47,710 nucleotides of DNA, taken from contig CAJOLS010000001.1 in the NCBI GenBank assembly GCA_905235535.1, forward strand, positions 1-47,710. Reading direction: 5' to 3'. This stretch comes from an uncultured Bacteroidales bacterium. GTDB taxonomy: Bacteria; Bacteroidota; Bacteroidia; Bacteroidales; UBA932. Below are positions 13,629-21,903 of this stretch, in pieces (the stretch's first letter is position 1; every line of letters begins with the position of its first letter). The notes under the pieces are model-generated. The model was given only the letters and a program-made list of their open reading frames with translations. It was not told where the DNA came from and did not search any database. A program made the position numbers and the translations under genes.

Positions 13629-16442
13629 GTGAAGAACTTCATATTGAATGTGTACGATTACTTGTCGGCCCATAAGGTGCTGGCGGTCTTGATTTTGGCC
13701 GTTCTGCTGGCCCTGAGCGGCTGGAGTGCTTCCCGGCTTCATTTCGAAGAAGACATATCGGCTTTCCTCCCGGAAGATTCCAGGGTGCAGCTGCAGGCAT
13801 CCGGGGGGGACGGCAAGATGGCGGTGTTTTTCCGGGGCGGTACGCCTCAGGATAGGAAAGAGGCCCTCTATGCTTTCCAGGACCGCTGGGAAGAGGCTTT
13901 CCCGGACATCTACCTATATGAAGCGGCCGGGGACCAGGCGGCTGTGGTTTTCGATTTCCTCAGCTCCAACTGGCCGTATTTCCTGGAGGAAAACGACTAT
14001 GCCAGAATAGATTCCCTGCTGGGGAGTCCCTCTTATATTCCCTCCAAACTGCAAGAAGACAGGGAGTCCCTTTCGCTGGGCAATCCTTTTACGGCCCAAT
14101 ACATAAGGAGAGACCCTCTGGGTTTGTTTTCGCCTGTTTTAAGCCGCCTGCAGAACGCCCGGCCGGAGGCTCTTGAAGATACTGAAATCCTCTTTTTCGA
14201 CTCTCCGTACGGAGGCTCCGAAAGTGCCCGGAACGGGGAACTGCTGGAGGTTTTATCGGCCTTGAAGGAAGAGACGGTGCAGGCTTTCCCTTCCGTTCAG
14301 ATTTCTTCTACCGGCGGTCCCGAAGTGGCCGTGGAGAATTCTTCCCGCATCAAGACAGATTCTTTCCTGGCCCTGGCCGTTGCCTTCCTGCTCATCGCCC
14401 TGGTGCTTTGGATGAGCTACAAACGCTTCCAGGATGTGCTGTGGATTCTACTTTCCATAGGCGCGGGGGCCATTTTTGCCCTGGGCATCATAGCCTGTTT
14501 CAAGGCCAGCGTAAGTATCATTGTGCTGGGAATAGGATGCACTGTCATCGGCATTGCGGTTAATTATCCGCTGCACTATATAGACCATCTCAAATACCGC
14601 CCGGACAGGCGGGAAGCCCTTGCAGAACAGGTGAATCCGCTCCTTACCGGAAATATTACTACGGTGGGCGCCTTCCTGGGACTGCTTCTTCTGAAGTCTG
14701 AGGCCCTGCACGATTTCGGCTTCATCGGCGCCATGATGCTGGTGGGGACCATCCTTTTCGTGCTGGTGTTCCTTCCTGTCTTTGCTCCGGTTTACAAGGG
14801 GGAGAGGAAGGTGGTCCAGCTGGATCCGTCCCGCTATTTCCACCCGGGAGCCAGGGCCCGCCACCTGGTTTTCCTCGCTTTTCTTGCCTTGACAGTGCTC
14901 TTCTTTTTTACCGGAAAGAAACTTCAATTCGATTCCAATCTCCACAATATCAATTATATGACCCGGGAACAGGCCGATGGATTCGCCCTCCTGGAGTCCC
15001 TTTCTCCTGCTCCGGATGCTTTCCCGCTGCCCACTTGTCAGGAGCAGGAAGAGAGAATCGGCCTGTGGAAGGATCTCTGGGACAGGCACGGGGATTTGGC
15101 CGATATCCTCATTGACGAAGGCCTGAAGGCGGGCTTTACCGCCCACGGTTTCCAGCCTTTCTTCGATTCCATAGAGGAAAACTGGGAGCCGCAGGAAAGG
15201 GCCTATTTCCAGCCTGTGGACTTTGCCCCGCAGGAGAATGCGGCCGGGGTTCTGGTGAGCGCCCTTTCGCAGGATTTCGCTACCATCGGCATGGTGTGCA
15301 GCCTCATTGTACTCATTTTCCTCTGGATCAGTTTCGGGTCCCTGGAGCTTACGTTCATTGCCTTCCTGCCGCTGGCGGTGAGCTGGATTTGGATTCGCGG
15401 CATCATGGGACTGACGGGCCTGCAGTTCAATATTGTCAATATCATCCTTGCCACCTTTATCTTTGGTATGGGAGACGACTACAGCATCTTCATTACCGAA
15501 GGCCTGGAATATGAATACAAGACCGGGAAGAAGATTCTCCATTCCTATAGCAACGCTGTGGTACTGAGCGCCATTATCATGTTTATTGGAATTGGCGTTT
15601 TAGCTTTTGCCAAGCATCCGGCGCTCAGTTCCCTGGGCCTGGTGACGGTAATAGGCATGGTTACCGTGGTGGCTATGGCATGCTACCTGCCGCCCATCCT
15701 GTACCGCTGGCTCCACTTCAAAAACGGGCAGAAACGCCCCCGGCCGCTTACGGTTGCCGGAATGCTGGCTACGGTTTACATTGCCGTGCAGATGGTTTTG
15801 TGGATGTCCCTGCTCTCCGTCCTGGCCCTGTTCTTCCCGGACGGGCCTGCCTTCAACAAGGTGGTGCGCCGCCTGGCTTCCTGGGCCATCCATCTGGTTC
15901 CCGGCTGCCGATATACGCTTAAAAACCCGCATGGAGAAGATTTCTCCAAGCCTGCGGTGTATATCTGCAACCATCAGAGCCACCTGGATGTCCTGGCCCT
16001 CATTGCCCTCCAGCCCAAACTCATCTTCATGACCAACGACTGGGTGTGGAAATTCCCTTTCTACGGGGCCGTTATCCGGAAAGCAGGCTATTTTCCGGCA
16101 TCCTGGGGCCTTTCCGTCAATAGCGAGCACGTGAAAAAGATGGTGGCCAAAGGGTATTCCGTGGTCATTTTCCCCGAAGGCACGCGCACCCTGGACGGCT
16201 CCATCGGCCGGTTCCACCGCGGCGCTTTCCTCGCAGCCCGGGAGCTGGAGATGGATATTCTGCCCCTTCTGATCCGCGGCTTCCACGAGGCCCTGCCCAA
16301 GCACGATTTCTTCCTTCGTTTCCATCCGCTTTCCCTGGAAATAGGGGAGCGTGTAAAGGTCCCGCATGAGGCCGATATAGCCGCCTTTACAAGGCAGATG
16401 AGACATCAATATGTAGAATGGTATGAACAGCAGGACCAATAG
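13629..16442 (+). CDS. MMPL/RND exporter fused to a PlsC-type acyltransferase
   Basis: 937 residues. Residues 1 to about 700 form an RND/MMPL-type exporter: an N-terminal helix, a periplasmic loop, a helix bundle (SFLALAVAFLLIALVLWMSY), a second loop and a second bundle with the conserved FIFGMGDDYSIF motif. A linker with two further helices leads into a C-terminal PlsC domain with HX4D (NHQSHLD, about 781-787) and FPEGTR (about 849-854). The protein could acylate and export a lipid-linked product in one step. Bacteroidota relatives may also carry a C-terminal methyltransferase, which is absent here. GTG start. The final codons lie in the left arm of a 20-bp inverted repeat. Confidence 0.9.
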   Translation: MKNFILNVYDYLSAHKVLAVLILAVLLALSGWSASRLHFEEDISAFLPEDSRVQLQASGGDGKMAVFFRGGTPQDRKEALYAFQDRWEEAFPDIYLYEAAGDQAAVVFDFLSSNWPYFLEENDYARIDSLLGSPSYIPSKLQEDRESLSLGNPFTAQYIRRDPLGLFSPVLSRLQNARPEALEDTEILFFDSPYGGSESARNGELLEVLSALKEETVQAFPSVQISSTGGPEVAVENSSRIKTDSFLALAVAFLLIALVLWMSYKRFQDVLWILLSIGAGAIFALGIIACFKASVSIIVLGIGCTVIGIAVNYPLHYIDHLKYRPDRREALAEQVNPLLTGNITTVGAFLGLLLLKSEALHDFGFIGAMMLVGTILFVLVFLPVFAPVYKGERKVVQLDPSRYFHPGARARHLVFLAFLALTVLFFFTGKKLQFDSNLHNINYMTREQADGFALLESLSPAPDAFPLPTCQEQEERIGLWKDLWDRHGDLADILIDEGLKAGFTAHGFQPFFDSIEENWEPQERAYFQPVDFAPQENAAGVLVSALSQDFATIGMVCSLIVLIFLWISFGSLELTFIAFLPLAVSWIWIRGIMGLTGLQFNIVNIILATFIFGMGDDYSIFITEGLEYEYKTGKKILHSYSNAVVLSAIIMFIGIGVLAFAKHPALSSLGLVTVIGMVTVVAMACYLPPILYRWLHFKNGQKRPRPLTVAGMLATVYIAVQMVLWMSLLSVLALFFPDGPAFNKVVRRLASWAIHLVPGCRYTLKNPHGEDFSKPAVYICNHQSHLDVLALIALQPKLIFMTNDWVWKFPFYGAVIRKAGYFPASWGLSVNSEHVKKMVAKGYSVVIFPEGTRTLDGSIGRFHRGAFLAARELEMDILPLLIRGFHEALPKHDFFLRFHPLSLEIGERVKVPHEADIAAFTRQMRHQYVEWYEQQDQ

Positions 16443-17388
16443 TGCCATCCTGGGCCACATTAGAGGTAGGGGACCGCTGCCTGCAAGGCAGTGGGAGGGA
16501 CGCAGGGGCGTAGCCCCGAAGGGCTTTACACTATTGGTCCTGCTGTTCGTGTTTCTTTTTCATTCTTTTACGTCCCAGGCTCAGGAGAAGATTTGGGAAG
16601 GGACCCGGTGCCATAACAGGAGCGTAACGTTGACGGCATTTCTTCCGGAAGGGGAGCCCAAAGCTGCCATTGTGGTGTGCCCGGGGGGCAGTTACCACTG
16701 GCACGACATGGATACGGAAGGAACCCGGGTGGCGCAGTGGCTGGCCTCGGAAGGCTATGCAGCCTATGTGCTCAAATATCGCGTGGCAGGCAAGTTGGAG
16801 TTTGCCTCCAAGTACCGCATCTTTATCCGGGGACACAGGCATCCGGATATGATTTGCGACATCCAGAGGGCTATCCAGCTGGTGCGGGAACGGTATAACG
16901 GCCCCGTGGGCGCCATGGGATTCAGTGCGGGAGGCCATTTGGTCATGAGCGCGGGAGAATACTTTGACACCAACTTCCTGGCCCGGTACAACATTGAGCC
17001 TTCGGTGTCCCTTAGGCCCGATTTTGTGGCTCCCATCTATCCGGTGGTCACTTTATCGGCCCGTCCGGTGCACAAGCGCTCCCGTCTGGGCCTTCTGGGA
17101 GAATGGACTGTGCTGAAGCAGGAAATGAGGGATTCCATGTCCCTGGAAAACCACGTGAAGGTCCATACGCCCCCGGTGTTCCTGCTCAACTGCGTGGACG
17201 ACCCTGTTGTGGATTACCGGAACTCCGAGCTGCTGGACAGTGCCCTTACGGCCCGGGGAATCCCTCACCTTTATACGCAATACAAAACCGGAGGCCACGG
17301 CTTTGGCGCCAACCCCGACAAACAGAACGAGTACACCTCCCACTGGCAGAAGGAATTTATGGATTGGATCAAGAATTATGGACATTGA
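16423..17388 (+). CDS. Secreted alpha/beta hydrolase (esterase-like)
   Basis: A 321-residue serine hydrolase with nucleophile motif GFSAGG (Ser168), an acid candidate in CVDDPVVDY and the His in GGHGFG. An oxyanion-type CPGGSYHWHDM segment precedes. It resembles the endo-xylanase/feruloyl-esterase-like hydrolases of Bacteroidota. A signal-peptide core (TLLVLLFVFLFHSFTSQAQ) is present but starts only at residue 36. Residues 10-35 are encoded by the interior of a 20-bp inverted repeat (16425-16548) and look foreign. The start overlaps the MMPL stop by 20 nt. A shorter start (TTG or GTG inside the hydrophobic core) is possible but would remove any charged n-region. It may trim or release the operon's product. 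Confidence 0.78.
   Translation: MNSRTNSAILGHIRGRGPLPARQWEGRRGVAPKGFTLLVLLFVFLFHSFTSQAQEKIWEGTRCHNRSVTLTAFLPEGEPKAAIVVCPGGSYHWHDMDTEGTRVAQWLASEGYAAYVLKYRVAGKLEFASKYRIFIRGHRHPDMICDIQRAIQLVRERYNGPVGAMGFSAGGHLVMSAGEYFDTNFLARYNIEPSVSLRPDFVAPIYPVVTLSARPVHKRSRLGLLGEWTVLKQEMRDSMSLENHVKVHTPPVFLLNCVDDPVVDYRNSELLDSALTARGIPHLYTQYKTGGHGFGANPDKQNEYTSHWQKEFMDWIKNYGH
16425..16548. repeat. 20-bp perfect inverted repeat with an 84-bp hairpin-rich interior
   Basis: Left arm GAACAGCAGGACCAATAGTG (16425-16444) and right arm CACTATTGGTCCTGCTGTTC (16529-16548) are exact complements. The interior contains shorter palindromes (CTGCC...GGCAG and GGGGC...GCCCC). The left arm holds the MMPL stop codon, and the whole unit encodes the extra N-terminus of the hydrolase. 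Confidence 0.85.
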
Positions 17389-18673
17389 GTTTAAAAAACC
17401 GGAAGAAATCAAGGAATATCAGGAAGGATTGCTGCGCGATGCGCTTATTTACTTGAAGGAACACTCCAAGTATTACCAGCGCATGTTCGAGAAGTATCAT
17501 ATAGATATTGAGAAGATAAGGACCATCGAGGACCTGCAGAAGATTCCCTTTACGGAGAAGAAAGACCTGCAGCTGTTCAACGAAGAATTCCTCTGCTGCC
17601 CCAAGGAGAAGATTGTGGACTATGTGACCACCTCGGGCACTCTGGGAGACCCGGTCACCTTCGGATGTACGGACAAAGATCTGGAGCGCCTGGCATACAA
17701 CGAGAAGAAGAGCTTCGAATGCGCGGGCGTGGGCCCCGGCAACATTGTGCAGCTGATGACCACCATAGACAAGCGCTTCATGGCCGGCCTGGCCTATTTC
17801 CTGGGCATCCGGAAACTGGGCGCCAGCATCATCCGCGTAGGAAACGGCATCCCGGAGCTGCAGTGGGACACCATCAACCGCCTGAAGCCGGACACCATCA
17901 TGTGCGTGCCGTCCTTCATCCTCAGGCTCATCCAGTATGCCGAGGAGCATGGAATTGACTATAAGAATTCTTCCATCAAGCGCATCATAGGCATTGGAGA
18001 GGGCCTGAGGGACCAGAACTTCGACCTGAACCTATTGGGCCGGCGCATCAAGGAAAAATGGGACGTGGAGCTCTTTGCCACGTATTCCTCCACCGAAATG
18101 GGCGCAACCTTCTCCGAGTGCCCCTGCGGCTGCGGCGGGCACGTTCATCCGGAACTCATTATTGTGGAGATTATCGGCGAAGACAACCTTCCTGTGCCTG
18201 ATGGCCAGGTAGGGGAGATTGTCGTGACTACGCTGGGGGTGGAAGGCATGCCGCTGCTACGCTTCCGCACCGGAGACATGGCGGCCAAGATTACCGGGCA
18301 GTGCCAGTGCGGCCGGTACAGCTACCGCCTGACTCCGCTGGTGGGCCGGAAGAACAATATGATCAAGCTCAAAGGAACTACCCTGTATCCACCGGCAGTG
18401 AACGATGTGCTGGACAATACCCCGTATGTAGAGAATTATGTGGTGGTGGTGCAGGATTCGGAAGCCGGAACAGACGATGTGGTGGTGCAGCTGGGCCTCA
18501 AGTACCAGCCCGACTTTGACCCCGTGAAAGACCTCAAGGACCGCTTTCGTTCCCGGATCCGGGTGGCTCCCCGCATCGAGGTGCTTCCCGTACCGGAAGT
18601 GGCGGCCATCAATTTCCCGGCCAAGAGCCGCAAGCCGGTCAAATTTATAGACAAACGGTCCCTCCATGTTTGA
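17378..18673 (+). CDS. Phenylacetate-CoA ligase-like adenylate-forming enzyme
   Basis: A 431-residue acyl-adenylate enzyme of the PaaK/coenzyme F390 synthetase type. Visible motifs are the phosphate-binding VTTSGTLGDPV near residues 86-96, TYSSTEMGAT near 230, and FRTGDMA near 290. A Cys-rich CPCGCGG and a CQCG pair look like a metal site. It should activate an aromatic or other carboxylic acid and could supply the starter unit. The start at 17378 overlaps the hydrolase end by 11 nt. The long upstream part of the same frame is a shadow of the hydrolase gene. Substrate is not determinable. Confidence 0.85.
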   Translation: MDIEFKKPEEIKEYQEGLLRDALIYLKEHSKYYQRMFEKYHIDIEKIRTIEDLQKIPFTEKKDLQLFNEEFLCCPKEKIVDYVTTSGTLGDPVTFGCTDKDLERLAYNEKKSFECAGVGPGNIVQLMTTIDKRFMAGLAYFLGIRKLGASIIRVGNGIPELQWDTINRLKPDTIMCVPSFILRLIQYAEEHGIDYKNSSIKRIIGIGEGLRDQNFDLNLLGRRIKEKWDVELFATYSSTEMGATFSECPCGCGGHVHPELIIVEIIGEDNLPVPDGQVGEIVVTTLGVEGMPLLRFRTGDMAAKITGQCQCGRYSYRLTPLVGRKNNMIKLKGTTLYPPAVNDVLDNTPYVENYVVVVQDSEAGTDDVVVQLGLKYQPDFDPVKDLKDRFRSRIRVAPRIEVLPVPEVAAINFPAKSRKPVKFIDKRSLHV

Positions 18674-19766
18674 CGATATACGTCCTTACGTAGATTCGGA
18701 AATTCCCGCTGCCATGCAGCGTATTGTTTCCGACAAGTATTTCCCGCTGGTCTGCGATTTCCTCTTTCCGGATATGCCGGTGCAGGCGGTGGCGGCCCTG
18801 GTGGGCAGTTGCCGCACGGTAGAGGAGTTCCAGCTGCGGGTTATGTACAAGGTTATCTGCGCCATTACCCACAAGACCACCAGCGGGCTCAGCGTTTCCG
18901 GCATGGAACGCCTGGACCCTTCCAGGGACTACCTCTTTGTCTCTAATCACAGGGATATCATGATGGATGCCGGTTTCCTGCAGGTGCTGCTGAGCGATGC
19001 GGGCCGGAAGACCTCGGAAATCACCTTCGGGGCCAACCTGATGCAGGGGCAGCTGGTGATTGACGTGGGTCGGAGCAACAAGATGTTCCGGATAGAGAGG
19101 CCCACCACGGTAACATCGGCCCGGGATTTCCTCCTCAAAAGCCAGTATGTTTCCGAGTACATCCGCTATGCCGTTACCCAAAAGAAGGAAAGCGTCTGGA
19201 TTGCCCAGCGCAACGGCCGCACCAAGGACGGAATAGACCTTACGGACCAAGGAATTATCAAGATGTTCAACCTCTCCGGAACAGAAGACCGCGTGCAGTC
19301 CCTGGCCGATTTGAACATCGCTCCGCTGTCCATTTCTTACGAATGGGAGCCCTGTGACGAGCTCAAGGCCCTGGAGCTGTATGCCAAGAGTTCCGGCCAG
19401 CCCTATATCAAGAAGCCGGGAGAAGACCTGACCAGCATCCTCACGGGCATTACCCAGCCCAAGGGAAGGGTGCACCTGACTGTTTGCGAGCCCCTGCACC
19501 GGGAAGATCTGGAACCGTTTGACAGCTATGCCAATCCGGAGTTCAACAAGGCCGTGGCAGAGCTCATAGACAGCCGCATCCGTCCTGCCTACCGCCTTTA
19601 TCCCAACAACTACATAGCGGCCGATTTGCTAAGCGGAAAACGCGTCCACAGCTATACCGATGCGGAAAAAGAAACCTTTGAGAAGCATGTGGACGGGATA
19701 ACAACAGGATATCCCGAAGAGCTTCGGGATATCCTGTTGCATATTTACGCCAATCCAACTCTATAG
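18666..19766 (+). CDS. PlsB/PlsC-type acyltransferase
   Basis: 366 residues. The acyltransferase block HX4D is present as SNHRDIMMD (about residues 96-104), followed by a glycerolipid-type segment GQLVIDVGRSNKMF and a QRNGRTKDG block in the position of the EGTR motif. It probably acylates a glycerolipid or the operon's lipid acceptor from acyl-ACP. It starts 8 nt inside the ligase gene and ends the operon. An 18-bp perfect inverted repeat (19702-19739) lies inside its last codons, encoding GYPEELRDILL. Confidence 0.82.
   Translation: MFDDIRPYVDSEIPAAMQRIVSDKYFPLVCDFLFPDMPVQAVAALVGSCRTVEEFQLRVMYKVICAITHKTTSGLSVSGMERLDPSRDYLFVSNHRDIMMDAGFLQVLLSDAGRKTSEITFGANLMQGQLVIDVGRSNKMFRIERPTTVTSARDFLLKSQYVSEYIRYAVTQKKESVWIAQRNGRTKDGIDLTDQGIIKMFNLSGTEDRVQSLADLNIAPLSISYEWEPCDELKALELYAKSSGQPYIKKPGEDLTSILTGITQPKGRVHLTVCEPLHREDLEPFDSYANPEFNKAVAELIDSRIRPAYRLYPNNYIAADLLSGKRVHSYTDAEKETFEKHVDGITTGYPEELRDILLHIYANPTL
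19702..19739. repeat. Perfect 18-bp inverted repeat at the end of the acyltransferase gene
   Basis: CAACAGGATATCCCGAAG (19702-19719), a 2-nt centre, then CTTCGGGATATCCTGTTG (19722-19739). It is coding, 27 nt before the stop codon of the operon's last gene. It could act as an end-of-operon hairpin for termination or mRNA stability. No U tract follows. Confidence 0.85.
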
Positions 19767-19833
19767 GTCCAATTTCTTCTTCTTTGCCTCGAAGTGACTC
19801 AGGAGCGAAGAGACCCAGGGGGGCTGGGTGGAT

Positions 19834-21489
19834 TTATCCGCCGATAAATTCTCTAAGCAACGATGTTGCAGGAATTTCTTTGTCCGGTACGGGCGTGAAA
19901 TAGTGGATGAACTTGAGGAGGCGGTGGGCCTCGGCAAATTCGGCACAGTTCTGGGGCACGCTGCGGAGGATGGGCTCGGCATGGTTTTTCAGCACGGCAA
20001 ACTCAATGAGGTAGGCGCTGTTGAACATGACATTGGCCGTTTCCTGGTAGGGATAAATCCATTTCTGCTCTGCATCCAGCACATTCTGCCAGTTGGAGAT
20101 GGACTCGCGTGCGGTGAAGGAACCGGCATTGTAGTCCCTGACGATGCGCCGCAGCAGGCGGTTGTCGCTGGTGGGAATGCTGTTGTGGTCGTCCAAGAGG
20201 GTTCCGGTGAGCGTGTTGATGAAAATCTTGAACTTGGCACTGTCCGGAATCTGGCTGGTAAGGCGGGGATTGAGGGCGTGGATGCCTTCGATGAGCAGAA
20301 TTCTGCCTTCTCCCAGTTTGAGCTTTTTCCCGTTGTATTCCCGAAGCCCGGTGACAAAATTGAACTCCGGAACATTCACTTCTTCCCCGTCCATGAGTTT
20401 CATGATATCGCTTTCCATCAGCCTGTGGTCCACGGTTTCGAAGTTGTCGAAATCGTAGGAGCCGTCGGGGAATTTGGGGGTTTCCACGCGGTTTACGAAA
20501 TAGTCGTCCGTACTTACGGACATGGGCCGGAGACCGCAGGCTTTGAGCTGGATGGCCAGGCGCTTGCAGAAGGTGGTTTTACCGGAAGAGGAAGGACCGG
20601 TGATAAGGACCACCTGCAGGGGATTCTCGCTGTTGTAGCGGCGCTCGATTTCCTCGGCAATCTTGACTATCTTCTTTTCCTGCAGGGCTTCCGCTATCTG
20701 GATGAGCTCGCTGGCGCGGCCGCTGAGGAAGGCTTTGTTAACGTCTCCCACGGTGCTCAGGCCCATGATGATGTTCCAGCGCAGGGCTTCATTGAACATC
20801 TCGAAGGTCTTGGGCTGGTCCACAAAGGGGGCCAGCTGGGAAGGATCCTCCCGGGAGGGGACCCGCAGGAGCAGGCCGTCATGGTAGGGCTGGATGCCCC
20901 ATACAGTAAGATACCCGGTGGAGGGGACCAGCTTGCCGTAAAAGAAATCGGCAGTATCTCCCAGGGTATAGTAGTCCGTATAAGCCTCCCCGCTGGTTTC
21001 CAGCAGGCGCACTTTGTCTTCAAATCCGGCCTTGCGGAACTCCTTGATGGCTTTTTCCGTCTGGACGTCGTAGCGGTGGAAAGGCAAGTCCTTTTCCACC
21101 AGCTCCTTCATCCTGGCTTCCACCAGGGCTATTTCCTCCGGGGTGATATGGGTGCTGTCGGCCTTTTTCACGTGGCAGAAATAGCCGTGGGAAATGGGAT
21201 GCTCTATGTAGAGCTTGCTGCCCGGCAAAACGTCGCAGGTGGCCTTGTACAGTAAGAAATAAAGGGAGCGGCAATAAACGCGCATGCCGCTGGGCTCGCG
21301 GACGTCGATGAATTCTATGTCCTTGTTCTGGTACACTTTGAACTTGAGGCCCTGGGACACGTTGTTCACCTTGGCAGACACGATGGGGTAGGGCCGATGG
21401 CAGTTGAACTCGGAAAGCATCTGCAAAAGGGACGTGCCTTCGGGGAAGCGCTTCGTCTCCTTCGTATTCTTACAATAGACCTGGACCAT
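19834..21489 (-). CDS. Nucleoside kinase-like protein (TGS + uridine kinase-like P-loop domain)
   Basis: 551 residues. Residues 1-60 form a TGS-like domain (VYCKNTKETKRFPEGTSLLQML). Residues about 100-200 resemble the threonyl-tRNA synthetase second additional domain (HPISHGYFCHVKKAD). The C-terminal half is a phosphoribulokinase/uridine kinase domain with Walker A GPSSSGKTT near residue 295 and DDYFVNRVETP after it. This three-part layout is a common Bacteroidota and Firmicutes family annotated as nucleoside kinase or uridine kinase. Activity is inferred from the kinase domain. It is convergent with the 17-gene operon, and a MITE lies 14 nt upstream of its start. Confidence 0.88.
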   Translation of the reverse strand: MVQVYCKNTKETKRFPEGTSLLQMLSEFNCHRPYPIVSAKVNNVSQGLKFKVYQNKDIEFIDVREPSGMRVYCRSLYFLLYKATCDVLPGSKLYIEHPISHGYFCHVKKADSTHITPEEIALVEARMKELVEKDLPFHRYDVQTEKAIKEFRKAGFEDKVRLLETSGEAYTDYYTLGDTADFFYGKLVPSTGYLTVWGIQPYHDGLLLRVPSREDPSQLAPFVDQPKTFEMFNEALRWNIIMGLSTVGDVNKAFLSGRASELIQIAEALQEKKIVKIAEEIERRYNSENPLQVVLITGPSSSGKTTFCKRLAIQLKACGLRPMSVSTDDYFVNRVETPKFPDGSYDFDNFETVDHRLMESDIMKLMDGEEVNVPEFNFVTGLREYNGKKLKLGEGRILLIEGIHALNPRLTSQIPDSAKFKIFINTLTGTLLDDHNSIPTSDNRLLRRIVRDYNAGSFTARESISNWQNVLDAEQKWIYPYQETANVMFNSAYLIEFAVLKNHAEPILRSVPQNCAEFAEAHRLLKFIHYFTPVPDKEIPATSLLREFIGG

Positions 21490-21503
21490 TGGATGAAATA
21501 TTA

Positions 21504-21665
21504 TAGTCTGTTTTGAAATGATTCAATAAATTCTTTATGTTTCTTTTTGGTAAATTTTCCTCAAAAATTTTCACCCATAGGCCCACCTATGGCCAAAAAT
21601 TTTCAAGAAAAATTTCCACAAAAATAAACTATAAATAAAAATATCAATCATTTCAAAACAGACTC
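21504..21665 (+). mobile_element. MITE copy 2 (162 bp, 3-bp TTA duplication)
   Basis: Same orientation as copy 1 and nearly identical. The first base is T instead of G, the loop reads CCCA, and an extra CT occurs at about 21541. TTA flanks it at 21501-21503 and 21666-21668. The right-hand duplication is exactly the stop codon (TAA on the minus strand) of the acyl carrier protein gene. Confidence 0.88.
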
Positions 21666-21899
21666 TTATAATTTGACTTCTTGCTGTTCAAGATATTTGA
21701 CAACGTCTCCCACCGTTTCGAACTGGGCCAGTTCCTGGTCCGGGATAACAATGCCGTACAGGTCCTCGATGCGCATCAGAAGCTGGAGGATGTCCAGGGA
21801 ATCGGCCCCCAGGTCTTTCTTGATGAGGGAGTCCATGGTAATGAGGGACGGGTCTTTGCGAAGCTGCTTCGCCAGGATGGTTTGTACTTTTTCAAACAT
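21666..21899 (-). CDS. Acyl carrier protein, plsX-linked
   Basis: A 77-residue ACP with LGADSLDILQL, modified serine at residue 34 when counted from MFEKVQT. It lies directly downstream of plsX and overlaps it slightly if the ATG at 21914 is used. Its sequence (DSLIKKDLGADSLDI) is close to housekeeping AcpP, but plsX is more often followed by fabD/fabH, so it may be a specialised carrier. The stop codon coincides with the target duplication of MITE copy 2, so the transcript runs straight into that hairpin. Confidence 0.9.
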   Translation of the reverse strand: MFEKVQTILAKQLRKDPSLITMDSLIKKDLGADSLDILQLLMRIEDLYGIVIPDQELAQFETVGDVVKYLEQQEVKL

Positions 21900-21903
21900 A
21901 TCG

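Noticed and set aside
19813..19829. Terminator hairpin ACCCAG/CTGGGT between convergent genes
   Set aside because: The stem is only 6 bp with a G-rich loop and no U tract.
19828..21255. 475-residue plus-strand frame
   Set aside because: It is antisense to the nucleoside-kinase-like gene, which has TGS and P-loop motifs.
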